64,000 nt of DNA from Flavobacteriales bacterium (GTDB taxonomy: Bacteria > Bacteroidota > Bacteroidia > Flavobacteriales_D > Crocinitomicaceae), in NCBI GenBank assembly GCA_947491305.1, contig CANLIL010000007.1:1-64000 (forward strand). The letters are read 5' to 3'. A program made the translations under genes and the position numbers. Numbering within the stretch: position 1 is the first letter of the stretch; each line of letters opens with the position of its first letter. The notes under the pieces were generated by a model. It did not search any database and was not told the DNA's origin. It saw only the letters and a list, made by a program, of their open reading frames with translations. Positions 27,312 to 35,967 of this stretch are shown here, piece by piece.

Positions 27312-28586
27312 TTACTCAACAATTAATTTAATGGTTGAACTAGCCGGTGACGCAACAAATTTGATGAAATATGTTCCTTGTTCAAGCGCGCTAACGTCCA
27401 TTGTAGTTTTTAAATTCATGTTTGTTGTTAATACAACTTGTCCTAAGTTATTCAAAACGTGAAGTTCGCCAGTGTAATTTCCTGAAACGGTTGTTTTACC
27501 AGCAGTTGGATTTGGCATTACTTTAAAATCAGTTGTTAAATCAGTAACTCCTAAAGTCGAACGAACATCAAAAACGATTGTTCCTGGCGCAACACCTGCA
27601 TCGAAATTTGTCACTTCATTATTGGATTGATCATACACATAAACTTTTCCATAAGTTGTATAATCGGTGTTACTTGCATACAATAAATTATTCGTTTCGT
27701 CTTCTGCTAATTCATAGTATGACATCGCCAAGTTAGCAACTGGTCCAACATTACTCATTGTCAACACATTCCATTCATTAACGGAAATGTCATAAGCAAT
27801 TTGATAGGAAATATTTCCATCTCTTAAACAAGATGTTCCGCAACCTGTACTTGCCAACGAAAGATTTTCTGTGATTACTGAGTTATTCGATAAATCAATT
27901 CTTGAAATAGATGAACCTGACCAATCTTTGTTATTTACTGCAACAATGTAATTTCCAATTTTAACTAAATTGTCCGGGTTTTTTCCATTTACACCTAAAT
28001 CAACTTCATTACCATAAGTCAAGTTTGTTAAATTCAACGAACCAATCAATCCTTTTTCATTTCCCCATTCAAAACCATTATTCACAGCGATGTATGCTGT
28101 TGAACCATCGATTACAATATTTTGAGTTGCCCATTTTGGACCAGCAACAGAATCAATTGCTGCAATTAAAGATAAATCAGTTGTGTTGTAAATGTGTAAA
28201 TACGAATTAAACGTTGACAAGTATTCCCCTCTTGTCGCCACTAATTTATTTTGATACACGCCTAAATTACGTACACCTGGACAAGCTACATCAGCAACAA
28301 ATTGATTCGTTAATTTACTATATTTTAAAATTTTTGAATCAGCCGCAACATAAAAATAATCTCCTGAAATGACTAAATCAGAAGCAAAACGCATGTTTTC
28401 TAGTGTGTCTAACACTGAATAAACTTGAGTTTGAGGATTGTAAGTTCCTAATGTAACCGGAACAATTTGTGTGTTAGTAACGTAATCAAAATTACCTTCA
28501 TTTAACACGTAAACTTGATGCACATACGATTGTGCTTGCGCCATTGCTGACATCCCTAATACAAGGGAAAAAATTACCTTTTTCAT
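27312..28586 (-). CDS. BtuG-like surface beta-propeller (YncE/DUF5074 type) with T9SS type A sorting domain
   Basis: 424 residues. Signal peptide MKKVIFSLVLGMSAMAQAQ, with no lipobox Cys. The start of the mature protein, VYVLNEGNFDYVTNTQ, is the hallmark of DUF5074/YVTN propellers such as BtuG, the surface cobalamin-binding protein that pairs with BtuB in Bacteroides. Propeller-like blades continue to about residue 345 (SDLVISGDYFYVAADSKI, NLVKIGNYIVAVNNK). The last 75 residues are a T9SS type A domain (FKVMPNPTAGKTTVSG ... QGTYFIKF). It sits directly behind an AdoCbl riboswitch, so repression by adenosylcobalamin is expected. Predicted role: capture of cobalamin at the cell surface. Family and riboswitch are seen; the binding function is inferred. 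Confidence 0.85.
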   Translation of the reverse strand: MKKVIFSLVLGMSAMAQAQSYVHQVYVLNEGNFDYVTNTQIVPVTLGTYNPQTQVYSVLDTLENMRFASDLVISGDYFYVAADSKILKYSKLTNQFVADVACPGVRNLGVYQNKLVATRGEYLSTFNSYLHIYNTTDLSLIAAIDSVAGPKWATQNIVIDGSTAYIAVNNGFEWGNEKGLIGSLNLTNLTYGNEVDLGVNGKNPDNLVKIGNYIVAVNNKDWSGSSISRIDLSNNSVITENLSLASTGCGTSCLRDGNISYQIAYDISVNEWNVLTMSNVGPVANLAMSYYELAEDETNNLLYASNTDYTTYGKVYVYDQSNNEVTNFDAGVAPGTIVFDVRSTLGVTDLTTDFKVMPNPTAGKTTVSGNYTGELHVLNNLGQVVLTTNMNLKTTMDVSALEQGTYFIKFVASPASSTIKLIVE

Positions 28587-28631
28587 CTTTTTTGTTTTTT
28601 AAAGATTAATAAACTTAAAAACAAGAAGCAT

Positions 28632-28674
28632 GAAAAAAGAAGGACAAGTCCGTTGGGGAAAACGGCTTGAGTCC
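28632..28674 (-). terminator. Intrinsic terminator in the riboswitch expression platform
   Basis: On the minus strand GGACTCAAGCCGTT and AACGGACTTGTCC fold into an interrupted hairpin with a TTCCCC loop, followed by CTTCTTTTTT. It lies between the aptamer and the BtuG-like start codon, as expected of a transcriptional OFF switch. Confidence 0.75.
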
Positions 28675-28700
28675 GACTTTAATCTGAAGTCTTCTCTCTA

Positions 28701-28856
28701 GTTTTAGGCAAGTATTCTGACTCATACCAACTCAGCTTTGCCTTCCCGATTGCTCAGTGACATATATTAAGCCAATTTAACGGTATTTACAGCTGCAGTT
28801 ACAGTTTCGGATTTACACCGAATTCCTTTTTAATGCAAAAATTGCTACCTAAAACC
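28701..28856 (-). ncRNA. Cobalamin (AdoCbl) riboswitch
   Basis: Read on the minus strand, the conserved blocks occur in order: P1 GTTTTAGG (28848-28855), GGAATTCGGTGTAAATCCG (28808-28826), GTCACTGAGC followed by CGGGAAGGC (28740-28761), the B12 box TGAGTCAGAATACTTGCCT (28706-28724) and the closing P1 strand CCTAAAAC (28701-28708). All are characteristic of the cobalamin riboswitch class. It controls the BtuG-like gene immediately downstream; the BtuB-like gene lies upstream of it in the direction of transcription. Confidence 0.94.
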
Positions 28857-28860
28857 AGGG

Positions 28861-28868
28861 CAAAGGTA
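28861..28868 (-). promoter_or_regulatory. -7 element driving the riboswitch transcript
   Basis: On the minus strand TACCTTTG matches TAnnTTTG and ends 5 nt before the aptamer P1 stem, so the RNA would begin almost at P1. No good -33 TTTG is seen. It implies that the BtuG-like gene has its own riboswitch-controlled promoter. Confidence 0.65.
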
Positions 28869-28898
28869 AACAAATTAACTAGGAAAGCATCACTTTAA

Positions 28899-31298
28899 TT
28901 AAAATTTCAAGGTGTACTGAAGCATGATGGTACGAGGCGGTTCAATTTTCAAAGGACGCAACGAATAAATTCGGTTGAAAACATTTGAAGAGATAATCGC
29001 TAATTTGTGCTTTTCATTGAATTGATAGGATAAACGTGCATCAAAGATCCAATTTCCAAAGCGATGTGCGTTGTAATAATCCATGTAGCGAATATCTTGC
29101 AGCAATTCATTATCGACGGTGATTTGCTCAAAATCTTCAATAATTTTATCCATGTTGACAATTTTACTGAAATATTTTGCGCTGAAGCCAAGACTAATCT
29201 TCTTGTTGTAAACAAGTTCAACATCTGCTTTAACATTGTGTAAGAAACGGTATTTTAAGATTTTATTGGTTGGATCCAATGAAGTTGTATTATACGTAAA
29301 AACACGATTCAACGAATCAATGGCATACACATAATCTGGCGATAGCGTAGTTGGAACAATGTAATTGTAACCAACAATGAAATTAAGATCTAACTTGGGT
29401 GATAACTTTGCCATACCAGCCATACTTGCATCAATTCCTAAAACCCTTGATTTTCCAGTATTTAAGAATTTAAATCCAGCACTTGAACCCATTGTTTCAA
29501 CAGAAGTAATGGGGTACCAAACTCCAAACATGTATTCAATCGTATTTTGATATTCTTGCCAAAATCCTGCAACATCAATAAAACCAGCTAAACCTCCAAG
29601 TTTAAACCCTTGTTTCAGACCAATTTCAGCATTCCAACTACTTTCGGATTTCAAATCAGGATTAGGGAAAACGCCAAAATTACCCACACCTGTTTTAATG
29701 AATCGTTCGGTAATTGTTGGGAAACGGTAACCTTGTCCAAATGAAGCACGCACATATGTTTCTTTGAAGAATTTCATGCTTGCTCCTGCTCTAAAAATTG
29801 GTTTCAAAGCTTGATTCGTATCGTTCAATTGAAAGTATTCTAAGCGCATTCCAGCAGATAAATTCAAACGTTTACCAACTTTAATTTCGCCTTGCGTGTA
29901 AGCAGATAGGTTGAGCATTTTGTTGTTTGGAGAACCAGATCCAACATAAATCGAAGAAAAAGAATTCACATAATTCCCTGTAATTCCTCCAATGAACTCA
30001 AGTTGTTTCAACTTGTTTATTTTTTTCTGGAACACATAATCCGCATAATAAGAAGTCGCACGGTTGGACTGATTGGCCGTCATTTCATTATCTGTGTGTA
30101 AAATTCGGGTTCTTAAACTATGTTTTCCTTTTTGCGATGAATAATAGTTAATGAATGGGTCTAAATTAAAAATAAACTGATCTTGTAAAAAAACAGCTCC
30201 TGGATACGCTCTAAATAAACCAGTTGTATCGTTTAGCCATGCTAATGCCATTGTAGAATGAGATAACATTGCGTTTCCATTTAATCCATAGGTTAATCCA
30301 TCAATTTTTTTAGAACGGTAACGTAAATTGAAATTTAATCGAATGCGCTGAGCAACCATTTGTCGCTCTTTAAAATTAGAGATTGTATCTGGAAAGATGG
30401 TTGCAACCAATGAATCTGTTTGCGGTGGCCCGATGTAACCGTGATCGTAATTGTAATTTCCTCCGATTACTATATCTAAGTTTTTATGTTGTTTGGAATG
30501 CAAGAAATTGACACCATAAATTCCGGGAAATTCAGTATTCCATTTTGCAATTCCAGGGCTCGAATAAAACCCTGAATAAACGTTTACTTTTGTAACAGGC
30601 TTTGGTCCTGGAAAAGCTGTTCGAATGTGTATTGAACCTGAAAGTGCTGAACTTCCTGATAAAACGGATGCCGCACCTTTAATTACTTCGACTTGATTGA
30701 TATTTTCAACTGGAATAAATCCCCATTCTGGACGACCTGCATCTCCAGATAACATCGGCATATCATCAACAATTACTGCAACTTTTGAACCAACACCAAA
30801 GGTAAAACCACTTCCACCCCTGATTTGTGGTTCTCCATCCAAAATATTCAATCCTGGCGTTTGATCCAATGCAGTTTCGATGCTTCGTGTATTCTTGTTT
30901 TCAATGATCTGTGGTTTAATGACTTGCATCGAAACCGTTTGTTCTTCTAACGGCTTGTCAAATTTCCCAACCTTGACCTCAATAGTTTTCAATTCTAATA
31001 CCAAAGGTTTCAAAGTAAACGTAAAAAACAAGTTGGTATCCTGATTGATTTCAAAATTTACAAATGCACGTTCATACCCAACATTTCTAATTTCGATTTC
31101 ATACACTCCGCGATTCAACAAAAACTGAAATTGTCCTTTGTCATTAGAAACCGTGCTTAAATCACTGTTCTTTAAACGAACGATTGCACCAAAAACAACT
31201 TCATTTTTATCATCAACTATTCTTCCTCTTACACGAGAAGATTGAGCAAAAACAAATGAAACTAAAAAGGTAAGTAATACAGCACTTATAAACTTCAT
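28899..31298 (-). CDS. TonB-dependent outer-membrane receptor, BtuB-like by context
   Basis: 799 residues with signal peptide MKFISAVLLTFLVSFVFAQ. A carboxypeptidase-regulatory-like domain (RVRGRIVDDKNEVVFGAIVR) occupies about residues 22-110. The plug domain includes ALDQTPGLNILDGEPQIRGG and VEVIKGAASVLSGSSALSG; a 22-strand barrel follows and ends in the usual aromatic residue (QYTLKF). Its start is 7 nt after the stop of the PCMD-domain gene, so the two share an operon and promoter. The cobalamin riboswitch just downstream and the BtuG-like gene beyond it support a cobalamin importer; the sequence alone shows only a TonB receptor. Confidence 0.88.
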   Translation of the reverse strand: MKFISAVLLTFLVSFVFAQSSRVRGRIVDDKNEVVFGAIVRLKNSDLSTVSNDKGQFQFLLNRGVYEIEIRNVGYERAFVNFEINQDTNLFFTFTLKPLVLELKTIEVKVGKFDKPLEEQTVSMQVIKPQIIENKNTRSIETALDQTPGLNILDGEPQIRGGSGFTFGVGSKVAVIVDDMPMLSGDAGRPEWGFIPVENINQVEVIKGAASVLSGSSALSGSIHIRTAFPGPKPVTKVNVYSGFYSSPGIAKWNTEFPGIYGVNFLHSKQHKNLDIVIGGNYNYDHGYIGPPQTDSLVATIFPDTISNFKERQMVAQRIRLNFNLRYRSKKIDGLTYGLNGNAMLSHSTMALAWLNDTTGLFRAYPGAVFLQDQFIFNLDPFINYYSSQKGKHSLRTRILHTDNEMTANQSNRATSYYADYVFQKKINKLKQLEFIGGITGNYVNSFSSIYVGSGSPNNKMLNLSAYTQGEIKVGKRLNLSAGMRLEYFQLNDTNQALKPIFRAGASMKFFKETYVRASFGQGYRFPTITERFIKTGVGNFGVFPNPDLKSESSWNAEIGLKQGFKLGGLAGFIDVAGFWQEYQNTIEYMFGVWYPITSVETMGSSAGFKFLNTGKSRVLGIDASMAGMAKLSPKLDLNFIVGYNYIVPTTLSPDYVYAIDSLNRVFTYNTTSLDPTNKILKYRFLHNVKADVELVYNKKISLGFSAKYFSKIVNMDKIIEDFEQITVDNELLQDIRYMDYYNAHRFGNWIFDARLSYQFNEKHKLAIISSNVFNRIYSLRPLKIEPPRTIMLQYTLKF

Positions 31299-31305
31299 TA
31301 CTTGT

Positions 31306-32253
31306 TTATTCTTTGATGAATTTAATTACCTGCTGTTGATTACCTGCATACAAATGAATAAAATACATGCCTGCATTCTCTTGAAACAATAGTGAAGTCG
31401 TTTTTTGACCGCTCGCAAGCGTTTTTCCATTGACATCATAAATTTCATACGAGGAAATATCCATTGGCGATTTTATTTGAAGATAGTCACCCGAAATAAA
31501 AACACGCGCCGATTCCAAAGTAAGCTCATCGATTCCAACTGGATTGTAAATTAATTCTACATCGTCAATTAAAACTTCATCATTACCTAAACCTTGACCC
31601 GGTGTTTTATTGGTCGAAAAAGTTAATAGAATATTGGTAATATTAGTTGCTGGTCCAACATAACTAAAAGGAACACTAAAACGCTTCCACAAACCGTTGG
31701 TTGAAGGATAAAATAATTGTGCTTGCGCCATTTGGTGGATTCCTCCTTGGTCATTTGGATCGATAAAATTGTAATTATCATGTAAAATTGCATTCATTAA
31801 GGCTTGATAGTTACCACTTGCTACTACAGGCGTAAATTTAGCCCAAAAAACAATTGAATCTGGATGTTCAATGATTGATTCTGAAAAATTAGGATTGCTT
31901 ACATCTGAATAGGTATGATTTAAGGGACTAATCACTGTTGAACTTGCCATGTTTATGCGACCTAAACTAACTGTTCCGTTAGCAGATGCTCCTAAAATAG
32001 TTTTTGTCCAAATACGCGCACAATATTGTCCAGAAGCACCCGGTCGAACGGCTGTTGAACGTTGCAATTGTTGAGAAGCAAAAGAGGATAAACTTCCTGA
32101 TGCTGATTTAAAACCATTCCAATTGATTGGCTCTTCCGTTGGATTACCTACATTTTCCCATTGTTCAAAATTACTGTTCCCAATTTGGGTTTGACTGAAT
32201 AAATTAAACGCAATAGATATGCTTGTTATGCTAAGTAGTAATTGTTTTTTCAT
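31306..32253 (-). CDS. Secreted PCMD-domain protein with T9SS type A sorting domain
   Basis: 315 residues. Signal peptide MKKQLLLSITSISIAFNLFSQ. Residues about 22-235 fit the PCMD (putative carbohydrate metabolism) beta-sandwich: GNSNFEQWENVGNP, SGQYCARIWTK, DSIVFWAKFTPV, LWKRFSVPFSYVGP, ILLTFSTNKTPGQGLGNDEV and LIDDVELIYNP. The C-terminal 70 residues are a T9SS sorting domain (YEIYDVNGKTLASGQ ... GMYFIHLYAGNQQQVIKFIK). It is the first gene of a two-gene operon with the BtuB-like receptor, behind a consensus promoter. An accessory surface role in cobalamin capture is plausible by position; the domain name does not itself prove a ligand. Confidence 0.8.
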   Translation of the reverse strand: MKKQLLLSITSISIAFNLFSQTQIGNSNFEQWENVGNPTEEPINWNGFKSASGSLSSFASQQLQRSTAVRPGASGQYCARIWTKTILGASANGTVSLGRINMASSTVISPLNHTYSDVSNPNFSESIIEHPDSIVFWAKFTPVVASGNYQALMNAILHDNYNFIDPNDQGGIHQMAQAQLFYPSTNGLWKRFSVPFSYVGPATNITNILLTFSTNKTPGQGLGNDEVLIDDVELIYNPVGIDELTLESARVFISGDYLQIKSPMDISSYEIYDVNGKTLASGQKTTSLLFQENAGMYFIHLYAGNQQQVIKFIKE

Positions 32254-32274
32254 TAATTTATAGTTTTAGTAGAA

Positions 32275-32304
32275 CAAAGATAAAAAACGAAATGAGCTTT
32301 CAAA
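32275..32304 (-). promoter_or_regulatory. Promoter of the PCMD/BtuB-like operon
   Basis: On the minus strand TTTG (32301-32304) and TATCTTTG (32275-32282) are separated by 18 nt, a full consensus match. The predicted leader is only about 17 nt, too short to hold a riboswitch. Confidence 0.87.
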
Positions 32305-32335
32305 GGAAATCTAAAAAACAACCAAAAAAAAGTCT

Positions 32336-32343
32336 TATTTTTG
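32336..32343 (+). promoter_or_regulatory. -7 element four bases before the queE start codon
   Basis: TATTTTTG matches TAnnTTTG; TTCA and then ATG at 32348 follow. A leaderless transcript is predicted. No -33 TTTG is found upstream. Confidence 0.6.
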
Positions 32344-32347
32344 TTCA

Positions 32348-32971
32348 ATGCAAGTTAAGGATATCGACACGACAAAAGAACTTCCAATTATGGAATATTT
32401 TTACACCATTCAAGGTGAAGGAAGTTATGCTGGTCGTGCAGCTTTTTTTATTCGTTTGGCAGGTTGCGACGTAGGTTGTGTTTGGTGTGATGTAAAAGAA
32501 AGTTGGAATGCTAACGAACATCCGTTGTTGACAATTGACTTCATCATTGAAGAGGTAGTGAAATCAGGTGCGAATTTTGTAGTGATTACAGGTGGTGAAC
32601 CTGCCATGTATGATTTAACAGAATTAACGAAGCGTTTAAAAGTGTTGCAGCTAGAAATTGCCATAGAAACTTCTGGTACATACGCACTAATTGGTCACAT
32701 AGATTGGTATTGTTTTTCTCCTAAGAAATTTAAACAACCCGTTCAAGATGCGTATGATAAAGCTGCTGAATTAAAAGTAATAATCAACCATCCAAGTGAT
32801 TTTGAATTTGCGGAATTACATGCTTCGAAAGTAAATAGTTTATGCAAATTGTATTTACAACCTGAATGGTCGAAACAAGATCGTTTTCTCCCTGAAATAA
32901 TTGCGTATGTCAAACGTTATCCAAAATGGAGGATTTCATTACAAACGCACAAATTCATGCAAATCCCTTAA
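32348..32971 (+). CDS. queE: 7-carboxy-7-deazaguanine synthase (radical SAM)
   Basis: 207 residues. The glycine-rich FYTIQGEGSYAGRAAFFIRL precedes the cluster-binding motif CDVGCVWC, a CX3CX2C radical SAM signature, then DVKESWN and FVVITGGEPAMYDL. QueE converts 6-carboxytetrahydropterin to CDG in queuosine/7-deazaguanine synthesis. The ATG at 32348 is chosen because it directly follows the promoter -7 box; an earlier in-frame start would fall inside it. No other queuosine gene is in the window. Confidence 0.93.
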   Translation: MQVKDIDTTKELPIMEYFYTIQGEGSYAGRAAFFIRLAGCDVGCVWCDVKESWNANEHPLLTIDFIIEEVVKSGANFVVITGGEPAMYDLTELTKRLKVLQLEIAIETSGTYALIGHIDWYCFSPKKFKQPVQDAYDKAAELKVIINHPSDFEFAELHASKVNSLCKLYLQPEWSKQDRFLPEIIAYVKRYPKWRISLQTHKFMQIP

Positions 32972-32990
32972 TTTTTAATTGCTTTTGACT

Positions 32991-35006
32991 ATGAAATTTT
33001 TAATCTTCTTATTAAGTATTTTTTTCATTCATTCAGTGTCAATTGCACAATTTCACTATTCAAGCAAAAATAAAAAAGCAATTAAATTATTTGAAAAGGG
33101 CCAAAAAGCTCCCAACGAATCATTGGACCCTATTACACGTTTACCTAATTATAAATTAGGGCTTTCTTATTTCAATCAAGCATTAAAAAAAGACCCGCTT
33201 TTTTGGGAAGCACATGTTTTTGCTGGCGAATACTGCGAAATCATGCAAGATTATCCTGCAGCGATTGCACATTATGAAGCAGCGATTCAAATTAATCCGC
33301 AACACAGTCAAACTGGAAGCACGTATTTTTACACAGCAAACCTTTATCAAGCATTGGGTAATTATGAAAAAGGCTTGCGATTTGCAGAACAATTTATTCA
33401 ATACAAAAACACCAATCCTGAATTATTAAAAAAGGCATACACCATTCGAGAAAATTGTTTATTTGCAAGTGATGCCATGCAGCATCCAACAATTTTTAAG
33501 CCAATAAATGTTGGTCCGGGAATTAATACGGCAGATCCTGAATACTACCCAACCATCACTGTAGATGGAAAAACAATGTTGTTTACTCGTAGAATTAAAG
33601 ATGATAAAGCTCAAAATCAACAAAAATTACAAGAAGATTTTTTTGTTTCGCATTATACCAATAAGTGGGAACAAGCGCAACCAATGCCAAAAAACATAAA
33701 CACATCTTTAAATGAAGGCGCTCCGTCAATTGCTGCAGATGGTAGATCCTTGATTTTTGTAGCTTGTTCTGATCAATCAGGTAATAACAATTACGGCGAC
33801 GCAAGAACCGGTAAAGGAAGTTGTGATTTATTTTACACTAAAAAATTAGGGTCAAAATGGCTCAACCCAATTAACCTTCCTGGAAGTGTAAATACTGGTA
33901 CGTGGGAATCTCAACCATCTTTATCTGCTGATGGAAAAACACTTTATTTTATTCGTAGAGTTAACAAACGCGGTGAAGCAGCTAATTCTGATATTTTTGT
34001 TTCGCATTTATTGGACAACGGAGATTGGTCGACGGCTAAAGCATTACCCAATAACATTAATACACCTTTGGAAGAAGAATCTGTTTTGATTCATCCAGAC
34101 GGAAAAACTTTATATTTTGCTTCTCGCGGACACATTGGTATGGGAGGATCAGATTTATTCCTTTCAACATTAGACGCAACAGGTAAATGGTCCAATCCAA
34201 AAAATTTAGGTTATCCAATTAACACAAATTTTGATGAAAATTCGTTACTCGTTTCTGCTGAAGGAACAATTGCCTATTTTGCATCGAACAGAACCGGTGG
34301 CTTTGGTCAATTGGATATTTACTCGTTTGAAATGCCGGAAGAATTGCGACCGACCAAAACACTTTATTTTGAAGGGATTGTTTACGATGCGGTAACTAAA
34401 AAACCGTTAGCTGGGAAATTCCAATTAATTGATTTACAATCTAGTAAAGAAATTATTTTTTCTGAAGCAGATAAGATTACTGGAGAATTTTTAGTTTCTT
34501 TACCCTTAAATAAATCGTATGCCTTGAATGTTAGTTACCCAGGTTATACTTTTTATTCTGAAAATTTTAATATGCTCGACACGTCAAATCTTTCAGCAAT
34601 TCACTTAGATGTTCCTATGATTCCAATAACCAGCGAACAACCTAATTTATTAGCCAATGTATTTTTTGATTTAGGAAAAGCAAACCTCCGTAATGAATCG
34701 TTTGTTGAATTGAATAAATTAGTTGATTTTCTGCAAAAAAACCCATCGCTTTCAATAGAAATTAGCGGTCACACAGATAATCGTGGCGATGCCAATGTAA
34801 ACCTTCAGCTATCAACAGATCGCGCCAAAACAGTTTACGCGTACATTATTGGAAAAGGAATTGATCAAAAAAGACTAACTTACAAAGGTTATGGATCTAG
34901 CCAGCCAATCAATTCTGTTGAAGACATTGCAAAAATAACAACTGAAGTTGCTAAAGAAAAAGCACATCAAATGAATCGTAGAACAGAATATAAACTTTTA
35001 AAATGA
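32991..35006 (+). CDS. OmpA-family protein with TPR and PD40 (WD40-like) repeats
   Basis: 671 residues from the ATG at 32991 (MKFLIFLLSIFFIHSVSIAQ signal peptide); a TTG 12 nt earlier is less likely. Order of domains: TPR region (residues about 25-150), PD40 blades with TVDGKTMLFTRR, SADGKTLYFIRR and HPDGKTLYFASRGHIGMGGSDLF, a carboxypeptidase-regulatory-like domain near 460-540, and a C-terminal OmpA domain (VFFDLGKANLRNESFVELNK ... SGHTDNRGD) that binds peptidoglycan. This is a common Bacteroidota outer-membrane architecture. The stop overlaps the start of the next gene (ATGA). Confidence 0.92.
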   Translation: MKFLIFLLSIFFIHSVSIAQFHYSSKNKKAIKLFEKGQKAPNESLDPITRLPNYKLGLSYFNQALKKDPLFWEAHVFAGEYCEIMQDYPAAIAHYEAAIQINPQHSQTGSTYFYTANLYQALGNYEKGLRFAEQFIQYKNTNPELLKKAYTIRENCLFASDAMQHPTIFKPINVGPGINTADPEYYPTITVDGKTMLFTRRIKDDKAQNQQKLQEDFFVSHYTNKWEQAQPMPKNINTSLNEGAPSIAADGRSLIFVACSDQSGNNNYGDARTGKGSCDLFYTKKLGSKWLNPINLPGSVNTGTWESQPSLSADGKTLYFIRRVNKRGEAANSDIFVSHLLDNGDWSTAKALPNNINTPLEEESVLIHPDGKTLYFASRGHIGMGGSDLFLSTLDATGKWSNPKNLGYPINTNFDENSLLVSAEGTIAYFASNRTGGFGQLDIYSFEMPEELRPTKTLYFEGIVYDAVTKKPLAGKFQLIDLQSSKEIIFSEADKITGEFLVSLPLNKSYALNVSYPGYTFYSENFNMLDTSNLSAIHLDVPMIPITSEQPNLLANVFFDLGKANLRNESFVELNKLVDFLQKNPSLSIEISGHTDNRGDANVNLQLSTDRAKTVYAYIIGKGIDQKRLTYKGYGSSQPINSVEDIAKITTEVAKEKAHQMNRRTEYKLLK

Positions 35007-35956
35007 TGCATTTTATTAAACTTATCCGTCCGATTAATTTATTAATCATCGCCATCACGATGTATGGTGTTCGTTTTTACGTCTTGGAAGTACACTACTT
35101 TGAAAAAGTAAAAGACAATGCGCTTGACTTTTTTCTATTGGTTTTTTCAACCGTAATTATTGCTGCAGCCGGTAATATTATCAACGATTATTTTGATGTG
35201 CGTGCTGACCGCATAAACAAACCTGAACGATTAATTATTACAAAACATATCAAACGTCGTTGGGCAATCTTAATTCATTGGATTTTTAACGGTATTGCCT
35301 TTGGAATTGCCCTATATTTAAGTATCAAATATCAATCGTTGTGGTTTGTTTTCATTCACTTGCTTTCAATCAATGCACTTTGGTTCTACAGCATGCTTTT
35401 TAAACGAAAAGTTTTTATTGGAAACTTAATGGTGGCTGCATTAACTGCATTAGTTCCAATTTTAGCAGTAGTTTATTTTAAAGTTGGAAACACTTACCAT
35501 TTGGCATTTTCTGAGTTCAAATCAGACTCTTGGATAGCAATTATCAACTACGATTTCTTTTATGTACTAGCATTTTTTGCCTTCATTCAAAACTTAGCAC
35601 GTGAAATTATCAAAGATATGCAAGATGTTGAAGGCGATAAATTGATATACGCTACTTCTCTACCAATGATTTGGGGAGAAAAAAAAGCCATTTGGGTTGT
35701 AACATTGTTACTTTCTATTCTTCCAATATTTTACCTCGTTTTCTCGCTAGTATATGCAAAAGCTGCGTTTGAAGGCATTCATTACTACATTGCGACCATT
35801 CCTTTTATTTTGGTGGTTGTAATCAACTTAACAGTTGTGTTCTTAAGCTTTAAAGATCAAACAAAGCGTTTGAAATTATACGATAACTTGATTAAAATAT
35901 CCATGCTAATTGGTGTGTTATCGACTTTTTACATTGCTTCATTGGCGACATTTTAA
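35003..35956 (+). CDS. UbiA-family prenyltransferase (geranylgeranylglyceryl-phosphate geranylgeranyltransferase-like)
   Basis: 317 residues, about eight or nine membrane helices. The two Asp-rich motifs are NIINDYFDVRADRINKPERL near residue 55 and KDMQDVEGDK near residue 207, which bind Mg-prenyl diphosphate. Bacteroidota homologues are usually named after the archaeal lipid enzyme DGGGP synthase, but their product is not established. It overlaps the preceding OmpA gene by 4 nt and precedes maf by 11 nt, so all three are likely one operon. Confidence 0.88.
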   Translation: MMHFIKLIRPINLLIIAITMYGVRFYVLEVHYFEKVKDNALDFFLLVFSTVIIAAAGNIINDYFDVRADRINKPERLIITKHIKRRWAILIHWIFNGIAFGIALYLSIKYQSLWFVFIHLLSINALWFYSMLFKRKVFIGNLMVAALTALVPILAVVYFKVGNTYHLAFSEFKSDSWIAIINYDFFYVLAFFAFIQNLAREIIKDMQDVEGDKLIYATSLPMIWGEKKAIWVVTLLLSILPIFYLVFSLVYAKAAFEGIHYYIATIPFILVVVINLTVVFLSFKDQTKRLKLYDNLIKISMLIGVLSTFYIASLATF

Positions 35957-35967
35957 CCTTTCATTGC

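Larger units (their letters stand above)
28587..28898 (-). other. 312-nt non-coding gap holding a cobalamin riboswitch and its expression platform
   Basis: The gap between the BtuB-like and BtuG-like genes contains, in transcription order on the minus strand, a -7 box, an AdoCbl aptamer, a terminator hairpin and a short AT-rich leader. Nothing else is seen. Confidence 0.9.
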
